Notes: generated from the letters alone by a model not told the origin. Shown: positions 1-9,822, counted from the first letter of the stretch. The stretch: DNA of 64,000 nucleotides from an uncultured Bacteroidales bacterium (GCA_947290775.1 CAMYPM010000001.1:62001-126000); one strand, 5' to 3'. Numbers and translations are program-made.

Positions 1-1540
1 TGAGAGACTGTATAAGGGCGCTGTTGAGTTTGACATTTTGATTATGGGCACGCATAAGGGCACGTCCCATGCTAAAGCAGGAGTCGCCCATACTCTCTAT
101 CTCACTTGCGGCACGCATGGTCTGACGTACACTGGCTTTCCCCTCGCTACTAAGATCGCCCTCACTGACACGTGTAACGAAATTAACAATCTCCACCTCC
201 AAGCGGTCGCAGATATTTTCATTCTTTTCAATTTCGTTGTAGCGTGCCAATACGATTGATTCATCCTCTGCATTGAGCTGTTCCTGTACGAGTCGGAGCA
301 TCTCTAAGGTACGATCTCCGAATGCCCCCATCTCCTTATGTACTTGGAAGAGTGAAAGCTCGCTTACACTCAGCATACGGGGAGAAAGGTATTTGAGGTG
401 GCTGACTTCAGATTCTTCATCTTTCTTCTTATCTCTGATAACCAACTTACAAATACGTTCAATTTGTGGTACAAACCATATCAGCACCAGTACATTGCAG
501 AAGTTAAACAGGGTGTGGAAGAGTGAAATACCGATAGAGACACAGGTGCTCATGGTCAATATTTCTTGCTGTAGGGCGTGGAGTGTAGGGTCGGCTATCG
601 GCTCATTTCCTGTAATAAGCGACATCTCGGCCGCTCCGTAGCTTTCGCTTAGTTGAATGGCATACCCATGCAACGCATGCGGATCTCCGCAGATAGCCGT
701 ACAAATATTAGCCACTAAGTGTGTGAAGGGATAGTAGACGATGAGTACCCAACAGACACCGGTTATATTAAAAAGGAAGTGTGAGAAGGCCGTTCTCTTA
801 GCTGCTTCGGATGCTTTCAGGGCTGCTAAGTTGGCTGTAATAGTCGTACCGATATTTTCGCCCAATACCATTGCGGTAGCCATCTCAAAGGGTATCCAGC
901 CCTTGCTACACATAATCAGTGTAATTGCTACGGTAGCACTGGAAGACTGTACGATGATAGTGAGAATGGTACCGATAAGGAGGAATATGAACACGGAGAG
1001 GTAGCCCATATCCGTATAGCGCTGTAGGAAGGCAAGTGCATCCGGATTGCTCTGTAGGTCGGGCATACTGGTCTTGAGAAATTGTAAGCCGAGGAAAAGC
1101 AAGCTAAAGCCTACAATGAATTCTCCCCATGCTACCCGATTAGACTTCTTAGAAAAGAACAAAGGCACTGCTATCGCAAGTAGGGGTACGGCAAAGGAGG
1201 CGATGTCCACTTTGAATCCCAATAGCGATATAATCCAAGCTGTGACGGTCGTACCGATGTTGGCTCCCATAATCACGCTGATGGATTCTGCTAAGTTGAG
1301 CAATCCTGCGTTTACAAAGCTAACCACCATCAAGGTGGTAGCCGAGGAACTTTGTATTAAAGCGGTTACTACGATACCGGTTAGTACGCCAAGGACGCGA
1401 TTGGAGGTCATGGCGGATAGGATGGAGCGCATACGTTCGCCCGCTATTTTCTGCAGGCCCTCGCTCATTACCTTCATCCCATAGAGGAATAGCCCCAACG
1501 AACCAAGGAGGGTAATAAAGTCCAATATTCCGTAACTCAT
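1..1540 (-). CDS. Na/Pi cotransporter family protein (C-terminus beyond window)
   Basis: The leftward frame opens at an ATG at 1538-1540 and stays open to the window edge (about 513 codons). It encodes a membrane protein with the duplicated QSSSAT motif of the NptA/PNaS family: ALIQSSSATTL near residue 61 and IVQSSSATVAI near residue 197. Both are set in hydrophobic segments, and GANIGTT and GENIGTT copies sit nearby. After residue about 340 the sequence becomes charged and helical (SVSELSLFQVHKEMG), which fits the PhoU-like C-terminal domain of this family. Family knowledge: sodium-driven phosphate uptake in the inner membrane. The 3' end is missing. It is divergent from the kinase at 1604. 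Confidence 0.88.
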   Translation of the reverse strand, partial: MSYGILDFITLLGSLGLFLYGMKVMSEGLQKIAGERMRSILSAMTSNRVLGVLTGIVVTALIQSSSATTLMVVSFVNAGLLNLAESISVIMGANIGTTVTAWIISLLGFKVDIASFAVPLLAIAVPLFFSKKSNRVAWGEFIVGFSLLFLGLQFLKTSMPDLQSNPDALAFLQRYTDMGYLSVFIFLLIGTILTIIVQSSSATVAITLIMCSKGWIPFEMATAMVLGENIGTTITANLAALKASEAAKRTAFSHFLFNITGVCWVLIVYYPFTHLVANICTAICGDPHALHGYAIQLSESYGAAEMSLITGNEPIADPTLHALQQEILTMSTCVSIGISLFHTLFNFCNVLVLIWFVPQIERICKLVIRDKKKDEESEVSHLKYLSPRMLSVSELSLFQVHKEMGAFGDRTLEMLRLVQEQLNAEDESIVLARYNEIEKNENICDRLEVEIVNFVTRVSEGDLSSEGKASVRQTMRAASEIESMGDSCFSMGRALMRAHNQNVKLNSALIQSL

Positions 1541-1564
1541 AGCCGTTGCTATTTGTATTCTTCC

Positions 1565-1572
1565 TATATTTG
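1565..1572 (+). promoter_or_regulatory. -7 promoter element for the TGS/kinase gene
   Basis: TATATTTG matches the Bacteroidota sigma-ABfr -7 consensus TAnnTTTG. It lies 32 bp before the ATG at 1604. A TTG at 1546-1548 could be the -33 element, but the spacing of 16 bp is shorter than the usual 19-21. Confidence 0.5.
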
Positions 1573-1603
1573 AGAGCAAATTTACTAATTAAGTATAGAC
1601 AAA

Positions 1604-3274
1604 ATGGACCATATCGAAATTAATTTGCTTGACTTGAATGAAAAAAAGAGCGTAGAAAGAGGTATTACGCTGGGCAAAGTGATTGATGAACTGAAAGATA
1701 CACTCCCTTATATGCCCTTAGGCGCTTTGGTCAATAATGTGGTTCTTCCCTTCGATACACCGCTTATTAATCCCTGTGATATACGATTTATCACCATCCA
1801 ATCGGAAGACGGCTTACGGATTTATCTTCGTACACTCAGCCTTATCTTGAGCACAGCAGTGCACAATGTGCTTCCCTCCTTCCGGCTCTATGTAGAGCAT
1901 TCTATTGCCAATGGGTATTACTGCAGTATTGAGAATGGTAGTTTAGTGGGCTCTGACGATCTTGCAGCCATCAAAAAGGAGATGAATCGTCTTATTGCAG
2001 CTAATTTGAATATAGAGAGCAAAGTGCTGCCGGCATCGGAAGCTGCTGCCATGCTTGAAGAGCGAGGCGACAAGGATTCTGCCCTCCTGATAGAAAATTG
2101 CGGTACACTCTATGTAACGCTCCACGGCATAGAGGGCTTTTTCAATCCCTATTATGGGGCTTTGGCACCTAAGACCGGTGCCGTGTATTTGTATGACCTC
2201 ATTCCCCATTTAGACGGCTTCCTCCTACGGGTGCCGGATATGGCGCAGCCCTCTCGACTTGCCCCCATCGAAGTGCAACCTATGATGCGCAACGTAATCA
2301 AAGAGCAGGATCGGCTTCTCAAAATGCTTCATTTAGAGTATATGGGTAGTGTAAATCAAGCGATAGATGAGGGGAAACTCAAGGAGATGATCCTCATCAG
2401 TGAGGCTATGCAGGAGAAAAAGATTACCCACATAGCTGACCGTATTGCGGAGGGGTATCAACGGGGTGTTCGGGTGGTGCTCGTGTCCGGTCCCTCTTCG
2501 TCCGGTAAGACTACCTTTACCAATCGTCTGACTACGCAGCTTCGTACCTGCTTCTTGCAGCCCCGTATGATCTCTATCGACAATTACTTCGTCGATAGGG
2601 AGCTTACTCCACGCACGCCAAGCGGTGAATATGACTTTGAGGCGCTTACCGCCATTGATCTAAAGCTCTTTAACGCAGATATATCAGCTCTTTTGGCAGG
2701 AAAAACTATAGAGCTTCCCACCTTTGATTTTACAATGGGGAAGCGTGTCTATAAAGGTGACACCATGACGATGGAAAAGGGTGATGTGCTGCTCTTGGAG
2801 GGTATTCATGCATTGAATCCCAATTTGCTCAAGAGTGTGCCCAAGGAGGTACTACACCGTGTTTATGTAAGCTGTCTTACCGCTTTAGGATTAGATCCGA
2901 ATAATCGGATCTCTACTACAGATAATCGTCTTTTGCGACGTATGATCAGGGACCACAGTTACCGAGGCTATAGTGCTGTCGATACCCTTCACAATTGGGA
3001 TTCAGTACGAGCAGGAGAGGAAAAGTGGGTGTTTCCTTACCAAGAGCTGGCGGACGATATGTTCAATAGTGCTATGGTGTATGAGCTTTCTGCGTTGCGT
3101 CCCTTTGCAGAGCCTCTCCTCTACCAAGTGCCACAGGCATTGCCCGAATATGCAACAGCTCAGCGACTCCTGCGCTTTCTTAGACTGATACGGCCTATAC
3201 GTAGTGAGCAACTACCCCGTGCCTCCCTGCTACGTGAGTTTGTGGGCGGAAGTGTGTTTTATAACCACGACTAA
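1604..3274 (+). CDS. TGS-domain nucleoside (uridine) kinase-like protein
   Basis: A 556-residue soluble protein in two parts. Residues about 1-280 resemble the TGS plus second additional domain of threonyl-tRNA synthetase. Residues about 285-490 form a P-loop kinase of the uridine kinase/phosphoribulokinase type, with Walker A GPSSSGKT at about 296-303, ISIDNYFVD after it and LLLEGIHALNP further on. This architecture is common in Bacteroidales and usually named nucleoside kinase. Family knowledge suggests ATP-dependent phosphorylation of a nucleoside, but the true substrate is not evident from sequence. It is transcribed alone, and its 3' end faces the sensor kinase gene across a repeat-rich spacer. 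Confidence 0.85.
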   Translation: MDHIEINLLDLNEKKSVERGITLGKVIDELKDTLPYMPLGALVNNVVLPFDTPLINPCDIRFITIQSEDGLRIYLRTLSLILSTAVHNVLPSFRLYVEHSIANGYYCSIENGSLVGSDDLAAIKKEMNRLIAANLNIESKVLPASEAAAMLEERGDKDSALLIENCGTLYVTLHGIEGFFNPYYGALAPKTGAVYLYDLIPHLDGFLLRVPDMAQPSRLAPIEVQPMMRNVIKEQDRLLKMLHLEYMGSVNQAIDEGKLKEMILISEAMQEKKITHIADRIAEGYQRGVRVVLVSGPSSSGKTTFTNRLTTQLRTCFLQPRMISIDNYFVDRELTPRTPSGEYDFEALTAIDLKLFNADISALLAGKTIELPTFDFTMGKRVYKGDTMTMEKGDVLLLEGIHALNPNLLKSVPKEVLHRVYVSCLTALGLDPNNRISTTDNRLLRRMIRDHSYRGYSAVDTLHNWDSVRAGEEKWVFPYQELADDMFNSAMVYELSALRPFAEPLLYQVPQALPEYATAQRLLRFLRLIRPIRSEQLPRASLLREFVGGSVFYNHD

Positions 3275-3347
3275 TCTATCGGGGCGTTTTACATAGGCGA
3301 TACAGCACTATCTTAAGGGGAGATCTGTACCGCTTAATCCGCTACAA

Positions 3348-3435
3348 AAAAGGTTCTGATGTTTCGTTGAAAAGATATGGATCTATGAAACGAAATATCA
3401 GAACCTTTTATTCGAAACATTAGAACCTTTTTGCT
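3348..3435. repeat. 88-bp intergenic element A (4 x 22 bp)
   Basis: Four contiguous 22-bp units start at 3348, 3370, 3392 and 3414. Units 1-2 read in the AAAAGGTTCTGATGTTTC direction and units 3-4 in the reverse (GAAATATCAGAACCTTTT) direction. Unit 1 can pair with unit 3 over nearly its whole length, giving a long stem with unit 2 in the loop. The element sits between the convergent genes ending at 3274 and 3652, so it could end transcription from both sides. The 377-bp spacer 3275-3651 otherwise holds only the second array at 3491. Confidence 0.9.
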
Positions 3436-3490
3436 TGCTCAAACAGATCCTATAGCAGCGTTGAGGTATGCGTGTGAGGCTTTTATTTTA

Positions 3491-3600
3491 TACGGATCAA
3501 AAAAATATTTCCTCGTGATCAAAAATATTTTTGTTCGTGAAGAAAAATATTTTTCTTCGTGATGAAATTTTCTTTTGCTCGTGATGAAAAATCTGTTTCA
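3491..3600. repeat. Five 22-bp palindromic AT-rich units
   Basis: Five contiguous 22-bp units start at 3491, 3513, 3535, 3557 and 3579. The shared form is TCGTGATGAAAAATATTTTT followed by two variable bases. The third unit includes a perfect 20-bp palindrome, GAAGAAAAATATTTTTCTTC. The sequence differs from the 88-bp family, but the 22-bp period is the same and the array lies 55 bp from element A. No spacers separate the units, so it is not a CRISPR array. Confidence 0.88.
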
Positions 3601-3651
3601 TTCGGATATCTTCTACTTTATAGCGAATGCAGGTGAATGAACCGCCCGTTA

Positions 3652-4824
3652 CTATGGGCATGTAGTTGGGGGAGGCGTAGGAAGCTGTTTGAGGCGTATG
3701 CGGAAGGTGCTGCCCCGTCCTACTTCGCTGGAGAGAAGCTTGATCTGCCCGGAGGGATGGCTGCGCATGATACGCTTAGCTAAAGAGAGGCCCAAGCCCC
3801 AGCCACGTTTCTTAGTGGTAAAGCCGGCGCGAAAGACTTTGCGGCGGTTGGCAGGTGCGATGCCCTTGCCTGTGTCTGTTACATCAATGAGTACAAAGTG
3901 TCCCTTTAGTGCTATTTCTATGGTAATGGAGCCTTTGCCCTCCATAGCGTCTACTCCGTTCTTTACAAGGTTTTCCAAGACCCATCCAAAAAGGTCTTTG
4001 TTGATATTCACCCAAATGGGCACTTCAGGCATAGAGAGGAAGAACGTGACCCCTTTGCTCATACGCCCCTCCAAGTAGCGGATAGTTTCCGGTATGAAAG
4101 AGTTAAGCAAAACAGCCTCATGAGTGGGCGTGCTACCAATCTTTTGGAAGCGCCGGCTGATCATCTCCAAGCGTGCCGTGTCGTGCTCCATCTCTTGCAG
4201 AATACTCTCATCTGCCTCCTCCTCGCGGAGAAGCGTGATCCAGGCGAATAGAGAGGAAATGGGGGTACCCAATTGGTGGGCTGTTTCGCGCGAAAGACCT
4301 ATCCAAAGGCGATTTTGTGCATTGCGGTAGCCAAAGAATAGAGCGACAAAGAGGGATAGCAAAAAGAGTACGAATACAATAGCTTGCACAAGCGGGAAAA
4401 GGGTTAGCTCTTGTAGCGTAGAGCTGTCGCCATAGTAAAGGTATTGCTTGCCCTCCTCGCCCAAGTCGATCGTAAGCGGACTGTAGGCGTCTTGTAATCG
4501 CTCCAGCTGCTTTTGCAAGTAGCTGGCACTATCGGCTTTTGTCGGGATGGGAATGTTGTTGAAAGTAAGAATGTGATCTAAGCTATCGGTGAGAATGATG
4601 GGAATGGTTTTATTGCTGCTAATGATACGCAGCATCAGATCAAAGGGAGCTTCTTCGTCGTCTGTGGCAAGTGCTTGAGTAGCGGCTGCCCAAAGCTCTA
4701 CCTTTTCGCGTTCCTCTGTGAGCATACGTCCGTGGATGCGCTTTGAGATGCTCATCGGCACCAATGCAACGATCAATGCCGTTACAAAGGTTAGCAGATT
4801 GAACCACAGACGATACCTTTTCAT
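3652..4824 (-). CDS. Membrane sensor histidine kinase
   Basis: A 390-residue HisKA/HATPase_c kinase. One transmembrane helix lies at residues about 8-27 and another at about 142-167, enclosing a short extracytoplasmic domain. The H-box SRETAHQLGTPISSL has its phospho-accepting His near 183. It is followed by the N-box LENLVKNGVDAMEG, G1 VTDTGKGIAP and G2 GWGLGLSLAKR. The cytoplasmic half has no HAMP domain that I recognise. The start ATG overlaps the ABC-F stop (ATGA), so the gene is translated as the last member of the ruvX-def-TPR-ABCF operon. No response regulator is in the window, so its partner must lie elsewhere. Confidence 0.88.
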   Translation of the reverse strand: MKRYRLWFNLLTFVTALIVALVPMSISKRIHGRMLTEEREKVELWAAATQALATDDEEAPFDLMLRIISSNKTIPIILTDSLDHILTFNNIPIPTKADSASYLQKQLERLQDAYSPLTIDLGEEGKQYLYYGDSSTLQELTLFPLVQAIVFVLFLLSLFVALFFGYRNAQNRLWIGLSRETAHQLGTPISSLFAWITLLREEEADESILQEMEHDTARLEMISRRFQKIGSTPTHEAVLLNSFIPETIRYLEGRMSKGVTFFLSMPEVPIWVNINKDLFGWVLENLVKNGVDAMEGKGSITIEIALKGHFVLIDVTDTGKGIAPANRRKVFRAGFTTKKRGWGLGLSLAKRIMRSHPSGQIKLLSSEVGRGSTFRIRLKQLPTPPPTTCP

Positions 4825-6758
4825 TCGCTTTGCTCACTCTCCTCAAGAGCGGCTTCAGCGGCTTCCCAGCGATCCATCGCCTCCGAGAGGGATTTCTTTA
4901 GTTGTTCGTATTTGGTGTACAAGTCAGGCTCATTGCCTTCCGGTGTAGAGAGACGCTGCTCCAATTGAGCGATCTCTTCTTCGATTCGATCTATTTCAGA
5001 TAGTGCACGCTCGCTCTCCTGACGGAGCTTGCGTAGCTCTTTGCTTCTGGCCCGAGAGAGCTGTCCTTTGCTTAAGGTGCTACCGGTATCGCTTTCGCTC
5101 GGAGTCTTCTGAGGCGCTTTGCTTTCATTTACTGCCGCTTCAATGCTCTCGGCAGCACGTTTGTCAAGATAATAGTCAATTCCACCGAGGTACTCCTGTA
5201 CCTTTCCATGTCGGAACTCATAAATGCGATCTGCCAGTCCATCCAAGAAGTCGCGGTCGTGGGACACCAATATCACCGTTCCATTAAAGTTAGCAATAGC
5301 CTCCTTGAGCACATCCTTAGACATCATATCCAAGTGGTGCGTGGGTTCGTCCAGGATAAGCATATTGGCAGGCTCTAAGAGGAGAAGAAGTATGGCTAAG
5401 CGAGAGCGTTCGCCTCCGCTGAGTACACCTATCTTTTTATCAGCGATCTCCCCTCCAAAGAGAAAAGTGCCGAGCATATTATCGATTTGACTGCGTATAT
5501 CCCCCTTTGCGGCATCATCTACGGCTTCACGGATGGTCTTATCCTCGGGAAGCTCAGAGGCACGATGCTGTGCAAAGTAGGCAATCTCTATATTATGCCC
5601 TATTTTGAGGCTACCCGTATAGTCCTTGATTTCCTGTATGATGCACTTCACCAAAGTAGACTTCCCCTCTCCGTTTCTTCCTACAAAAGCCACTTTATCA
5701 CCACGGCGTAGGGTCATATTTACGTGACTGAAGACGGTATGCGCCCCATATGCTTTCGCCAGATCCTCTATAATGAGCGGAAAGTCTCCACTACGGGCAG
5801 CTGGGGGAAAGCGGAAGTGTATTTTCGAGCGGTCTATTTCGTCAAACTCAATGCGTTCGATCTTCTCTAATTGTTTGATACGGCTCTGTACCTGTACGGC
5901 TTTGGTGGCCTTGTAGCGAAAGCGTTCAATGAAGGCCTCTGTATCCTCAATCATCTTCTTCTGATTCTCATAGGCACGCTTCTGATAATTGAGACGCTCT
6001 TCGCGTAATGCCTTATACTCAGAGTAAGGGCACTTATAATCGTACAGGTTGGCAAGCTCTAGCTCAATAGTGCGAGAGGTCGTTGCGTCTAAGAAACGAC
6101 GGTCATGTGAGACTAGCAACAAAGCGGCAGAGCTATTCTTTATAAAGCTTTCCAACCACTGTATAGACTCGATGTCGAGGTGATTGGTAGGTTCGTCTAA
6201 GAGAAGTATAGCCGGTTTGCGAAGCAGTATCTTAGCTAATTCAATACGCATACGCCATCCACCGCTAAACTCGTTGGTGTGGCGATCTAAGTCACTCTGC
6301 TCAAATCCCAATCCGATCAGCGTGCGCTCCATCTCGGCTTCGTGATTCTCCTGCTGCATCAATACCAGTCGGTCATTGGCTGTGGTGAATCGATTGATGA
6401 GCTCCAGGTAACTCTCCGAGTCATGATCGCTGCGCTGCTCCAGCTCCCTCTGTAAGTCTGCCACACGCCGGCGGAGTACCTCTATATGCGAGAATACCTC
6501 CAGCACTTCATTGCGTAAGGTCGTTTTATCATGAAGGGGCATTACCTGAGGCAGGTAGCCTATGGAGGCCCCATTGGGAATGGCTATGCTGCCACTTGTG
6601 GGGGTGCTTTCGCCTGCGATTATTTTGATGAGCGTGCTTTTGCCGGCTCCATTCTTTCCGACTAAAGCAACCTTTTCATTATCGCCAATTACAAAAGAGA
6701 TGCCGTCGAAGAGCATCCTTTTGCCAAAATCAACAGTTAGTTCGTGGACCGATATCAT
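4821..6758 (-). CDS. ABC-F family ATP-binding protein
   Basis: A 645-residue protein with two ABC ATPase domains and no membrane helices. Walker A motifs are GKNGAGKST (near 35) and GRNGEGKST (near 360), the signature motifs are SGGWRMR and LSGGERSR, and Walker B ends in LLDEPTNHLD and ILDEPTHHLD. A charged linker between the domains and a C-terminal coiled coil (about 565-640) are typical of the Uup/ABC-F group. Family knowledge: these bind the ribosomal E-site and relieve stalled or stressed translation. The gene overlaps both neighbours by 4 bp (ATGA), showing tight operon coupling. Assignment to Uup, EttA or an antibiotic-protection subtype is not possible by eye. Confidence 0.9.
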   Translation of the reverse strand: MISVHELTVDFGKRMLFDGISFVIGDNEKVALVGKNGAGKSTLIKIIAGESTPTSGSIAIPNGASIGYLPQVMPLHDKTTLRNEVLEVFSHIEVLRRRVADLQRELEQRSDHDSESYLELINRFTTANDRLVLMQQENHEAEMERTLIGLGFEQSDLDRHTNEFSGGWRMRIELAKILLRKPAILLLDEPTNHLDIESIQWLESFIKNSSAALLLVSHDRRFLDATTSRTIELELANLYDYKCPYSEYKALREERLNYQKRAYENQKKMIEDTEAFIERFRYKATKAVQVQSRIKQLEKIERIEFDEIDRSKIHFRFPPAARSGDFPLIIEDLAKAYGAHTVFSHVNMTLRRGDKVAFVGRNGEGKSTLVKCIIQEIKDYTGSLKIGHNIEIAYFAQHRASELPEDKTIREAVDDAAKGDIRSQIDNMLGTFLFGGEIADKKIGVLSGGERSRLAILLLLLEPANMLILDEPTHHLDMMSKDVLKEAIANFNGTVILVSHDRDFLDGLADRIYEFRHGKVQEYLGGIDYYLDKRAAESIEAAVNESKAPQKTPSESDTGSTLSKGQLSRARSKELRKLRQESERALSEIDRIEEEIAQLEQRLSTPEGNEPDLYTKYEQLKKSLSEAMDRWEAAEAALEESEQSE

Positions 6759-8767
6759 TGAATACGCTTCAATATGGCATAAGCCTCATAAATTCCTTGC
6801 TCTCCGGCTTTGCTGAGAGAGGCAATGGCTTCCTTACGTTTGCCGATAGAAAGGTACAGAAGACCTATATTATAATAGGCTTCCGGAGGGGCTTGTGGCG
6901 CTTGGATAGCCTCTTTATAGTAGCGAATAGCCTCTTCTTTTTGCCCCATTACTTCTGAGATTACCCCCATATTATACAGCAAAACAGCATCATTAGGCAC
7001 TTGCTGTAGCGCATAGGTCAGATCCTTTACAATGGATTCATAACTATTGGTGAGTCTACTACTATTGGGGAGAGCGGTCAGACTGTTAGACTCTTTGTTG
7101 TGCCTATCCCCCTCTGTAGCACCAAAACGATTGTTGTTGAGCGAGATCTTTCGATAGGCGACCGATGCACGAAGCATACGGGAGGGAATATGCCTCGGAT
7201 TGAGTTTGAGGGCATTGTCTAAGTAGGTGAGAGACCCCTCGATGTCAGCTAAAAGATGCTTGTAGAGTGCCACCGAGAAGTACCAATCAGCACTCTTGTG
7301 CGGCTGAGACTCTAAGGTCATTAATTGGTATTCGGCATCTCGTAGCTCTAAACTATCTAAGGGCATCACTAAAGCAAGCGTTGTCAACCTATGGGGCGGC
7401 TTAATGCGTTCATTATAGACGGCAACAGCTGCACTGTATCGTTGGTGGGTGTATTGCTTGATGCGCGGGTAGAAAGTAAAGGAGAGCATGGGCATTGCTT
7501 GTACAACGCTCTCGGTATCTTGTATGCGTCCTCTCAAACTCTCCGGAAGCGTTACTTGACTATCTAATCGGGGTGAGGTGGAAGATGCCATTAGTTTGCC
7601 GTATGCTTCGATAGTCTCTTCCTCTTCTGAGCGAGTTGTGTCGGCTGCCGAACTGGGGGCCGCACTTCGTTTTTTATTCTCTTTTTGCAACTTATAGGCA
7701 CGCCATTCATCATAATCTGCACCTGCGGCATCGCCTATCCGGCGCTTCGTTTCTGCGCGAGAGAGTAGCCCCACCATAAAGTTGGGGTAGCGGTTGAGCA
7801 CTTTGTTGAAACTTGCCAGTGCTTCCTTATAGCGTCCTAATTCAAGCGAGATACGACCCGCATTAAAGAGTGCTAAATAATTGTTGGGATCTGCTTTCAG
7901 TACTTCGTTAAAGTCTTTGAGCGCATTGTTGTTATCTCCTACATATCCCAATAGTTGTGCCCGATTAAAGCGGGCTAATGTATTGTCGGGTGCAAGTTCA
8001 ATAGCTCGGTTGTAGTCGGTTAATGCCCCGGATAGATCGCCTTGCCTATAGCGTGCCAAGCCGCGATTTATATAAAGTTCCTCTTTAGCTCCCTCTGTGC
8101 GCTCCGCTAAATTGTAGCTGCTGATAGCCTCTTCATATTTATTTTGGGTAAGCAGTAGGGAACCCTTCATAAGAAAGGCTTGAAAGAGGGTTGAGTCGGA
8201 GGCTTCAATGGCGTGGTTAATGTGCTCAAAGGCCTGCAACGTATCTTGTCGGCAAAGCGCTATGTCGGCACGAAGCACCAAAGCGGTAGGATAGCTCTTA
8301 AATGACTTTGGGAGTGAAGCGGCAATACTATCGGCCGTGTTATACTCCTCCAGAGCACGGAATGAAAGAGCCATATTGAAGCGTATAGCAGCATCATCGG
8401 GCATATTGGCAAGAGCTACTTTGTAATCCTCCACTGCTTCCCGATACTGCTTTTGTCCTTGTCGTGCAATACCTCGTATTAAATAAGCACGGGTAAGAAA
8501 GGCATTATATGAAATGGCTTGCGAAGCATCTTTCTCAGCCCCTGATAAGTCATCTAACATGAGCTTTGCGTAGCTACGCCAAAAGTAAGGATCTGCTTGT
8601 GTAGGGCGCACCTCAATTACACGATTAAAATAGCCTATCGCTACGATATAATCATTAAAGAAGAGTGCATTACGCCCTATGTCCATCACTCTCTGTACAT
8701 CTAATTGAGCAAAGGAGCTAAGCAGCCAGCCGAAGCTTAGCAGTAGAGTAAGAAAAAGGCGACGCAC
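6755..8767 (-). CDS. Secreted tetratricopeptide-repeat protein
   Basis: A 670-residue protein starting with a clear signal peptide (MRRLFLTLLLSFGWLLSSFAQ). Many TPR units follow, for example AEKDASQAISYNAFLTRAYLIRGIA, then runs near residues 230-340 and again at 480-665. A less regular middle part (about 350-470) is rich in Ser, Thr and charged residues. TPR proteins of this kind are periplasmic or outer-membrane scaffolds in Bacteroidota, but no specific partner is indicated. It overlaps the ABC-F gene by 4 bp and follows def by 25 bp. Confidence 0.85.
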   Translation of the reverse strand: MRRLFLTLLLSFGWLLSSFAQLDVQRVMDIGRNALFFNDYIVAIGYFNRVIEVRPTQADPYFWRSYAKLMLDDLSGAEKDASQAISYNAFLTRAYLIRGIARQGQKQYREAVEDYKVALANMPDDAAIRFNMALSFRALEEYNTADSIAASLPKSFKSYPTALVLRADIALCRQDTLQAFEHINHAIEASDSTLFQAFLMKGSLLLTQNKYEEAISSYNLAERTEGAKEELYINRGLARYRQGDLSGALTDYNRAIELAPDNTLARFNRAQLLGYVGDNNNALKDFNEVLKADPNNYLALFNAGRISLELGRYKEALASFNKVLNRYPNFMVGLLSRAETKRRIGDAAGADYDEWRAYKLQKENKKRSAAPSSAADTTRSEEEETIEAYGKLMASSTSPRLDSQVTLPESLRGRIQDTESVVQAMPMLSFTFYPRIKQYTHQRYSAAVAVYNERIKPPHRLTTLALVMPLDSLELRDAEYQLMTLESQPHKSADWYFSVALYKHLLADIEGSLTYLDNALKLNPRHIPSRMLRASVAYRKISLNNNRFGATEGDRHNKESNSLTALPNSSRLTNSYESIVKDLTYALQQVPNDAVLLYNMGVISEVMGQKEEAIRYYKEAIQAPQAPPEAYYNIGLLYLSIGKRKEAIASLSKAGEQGIYEAYAILKRIQ

Positions 8768-8792
8768 CGGGTAGAGTAAGTAAGAGGGACTA

Positions 8793-9365
8793 TTAATGAA
8801 GTTTTTTGCGCTTAGGAGGAGCCGCTATGTAAGCATAGTCCGGCTTGATACGTCCCTCCTCTATCATGTGTAGCTTTTTCTTAAGTAATTGCTTGCGCAG
8901 GGGACTTACTCGATCGGTAAACAGTACCCCTTCCAAATGGTCATACTCGTGCTGTACGATGCGAGCGGCATAGCCGGTAAGAGTCTCGGTATGTGGTTCA
9001 AAGTGCTCATCTACATATTGCACGGTAATGGTGTCGGGCCGGGTGACACTTTCGTATATAAAGGGTATGCTGAGGCAGCCCTCGTCGTAGCTTACTTGTT
9101 TTCCGGTTTCCTCTATGAAGTGCGCATTGATCATGCATCGCTTAAAATCCTTACACTCGGGAAAGTCTTTTTTTAGCGGATCACCGTCTATTACAAGTAG
9201 TCGTATTGGAAGACCCACTTGGGGGGCTGCTAAGCCTACTCCGTCCGAAGCATACATAGCGTCCCACATATCGGCTATGAGCTTCTCCAAATTAGGATAG
9301 TCGGCAGAGATATCCTGTGCTATTTCTCTCAATTGAGGATGTCCGTATAAATAGATTGGTAGCAT
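8793..9365 (-). CDS. def: Peptide deformylase
   Basis: A 190-residue metalloenzyme that removes the formyl group from nascent N-terminal methionine. All three motifs are present: [17 protein letters not shown] (metal-binding Cys) and QHEYDHLEG (metal-binding His pair and catalytic Glu). I place the start at the ATG at 9363-9365 because deformylases begin [10 protein letters not shown]. The longer frame back to 9449 would overlap ruvX and add residues unlike the family. With this start the gene lies 16 bp after ruvX. Confidence 0.94.
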   Translation of the reverse strand: MLPIYLYGHPQLREIAQDISADYPNLEKLIADMWDAMYASDGVGLAAPQVGLPIRLLVIDGDPLKKDFPECKDFKRCMINAHFIEETGKQVSYDEGCLSIPFIYESVTRPDTITVQYVDEHFEPHTETLTGYAARIVQHEYDHLEGVLFTDRVSPLRKQLLKKKLHMIEEGRIKPDYAYIAAPPKRKKLH

Positions 9366-9381
9366 GGTTGTACCGGTCACT

Positions 9382-9822
9382 TTATTGCGATTCATTATTT
9401 GCTTTATATTGGTGGGAAGAGAGGTAGCTCTGTAGCAAAATAGTAGCACTTACGCGATCTACAAGGGCTTTGTTTTGTCGACGTTGAGCCTTCCCGATGC
9501 CACTCTCTAAAATGGCTTTATGTGCCAATACACTGGTGTAGCGCTCGCTATAGAGCTCCACTGACACATTAGGGAACACTTTCCTCAAACGATTGACGAA
9601 AGGGGTTATGTAGCGCATACTATCACTGGGTGTACCGTCATCTTGCAATGCTTCACCTACAATTATCCTATCCACTTGCTCGCGACTGAGATAATCCTTG
9701 AGAAAGTCAATCACCTCTGCCGGTGCCAAGGTAACCAAGGCACCGGGCACAATACGAAGTACATCGGTAGCTGCTATTCCGCAGCGTTTCTTACCATAAT
9801 CTATGGCTACTATTCTTCCCAT
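9382..9822 (-). CDS. ruvX: YqgF/RuvX-type Holliday junction resolvase-like nuclease
   Basis: A 146-residue RNase H-fold protein. It begins [17 protein letters not shown], the hallmark first acidic strand, and later shows IIVGEAL and the ERYTS motif. Family knowledge: putative Holliday junction resolvase, also implicated in 16S rRNA 5'-end maturation. It is the first gene of the leftward operon ruvX-def-TPR-ABCF-kinase, preceded by a 190-bp spacer that contains the terminator of the ROK gene. Confidence 0.9.
   Translation of the reverse strand: MGRIVAIDYGKKRCGIAATDVLRIVPGALVTLAPAEVIDFLKDYLSREQVDRIIVGEALQDDGTPSDSMRYITPFVNRLRKVFPNVSVELYSERYTSVLAHKAILESGIGKAQRRQNKALVDRVSATILLQSYLSSHQYKANNESQ

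Noticed and set aside
3348..3600. CRISPR array made of 22-bp repeats
   Set aside because: The units touch each other with no unique spacers, no cas genes are nearby, and unit directions are mixed.
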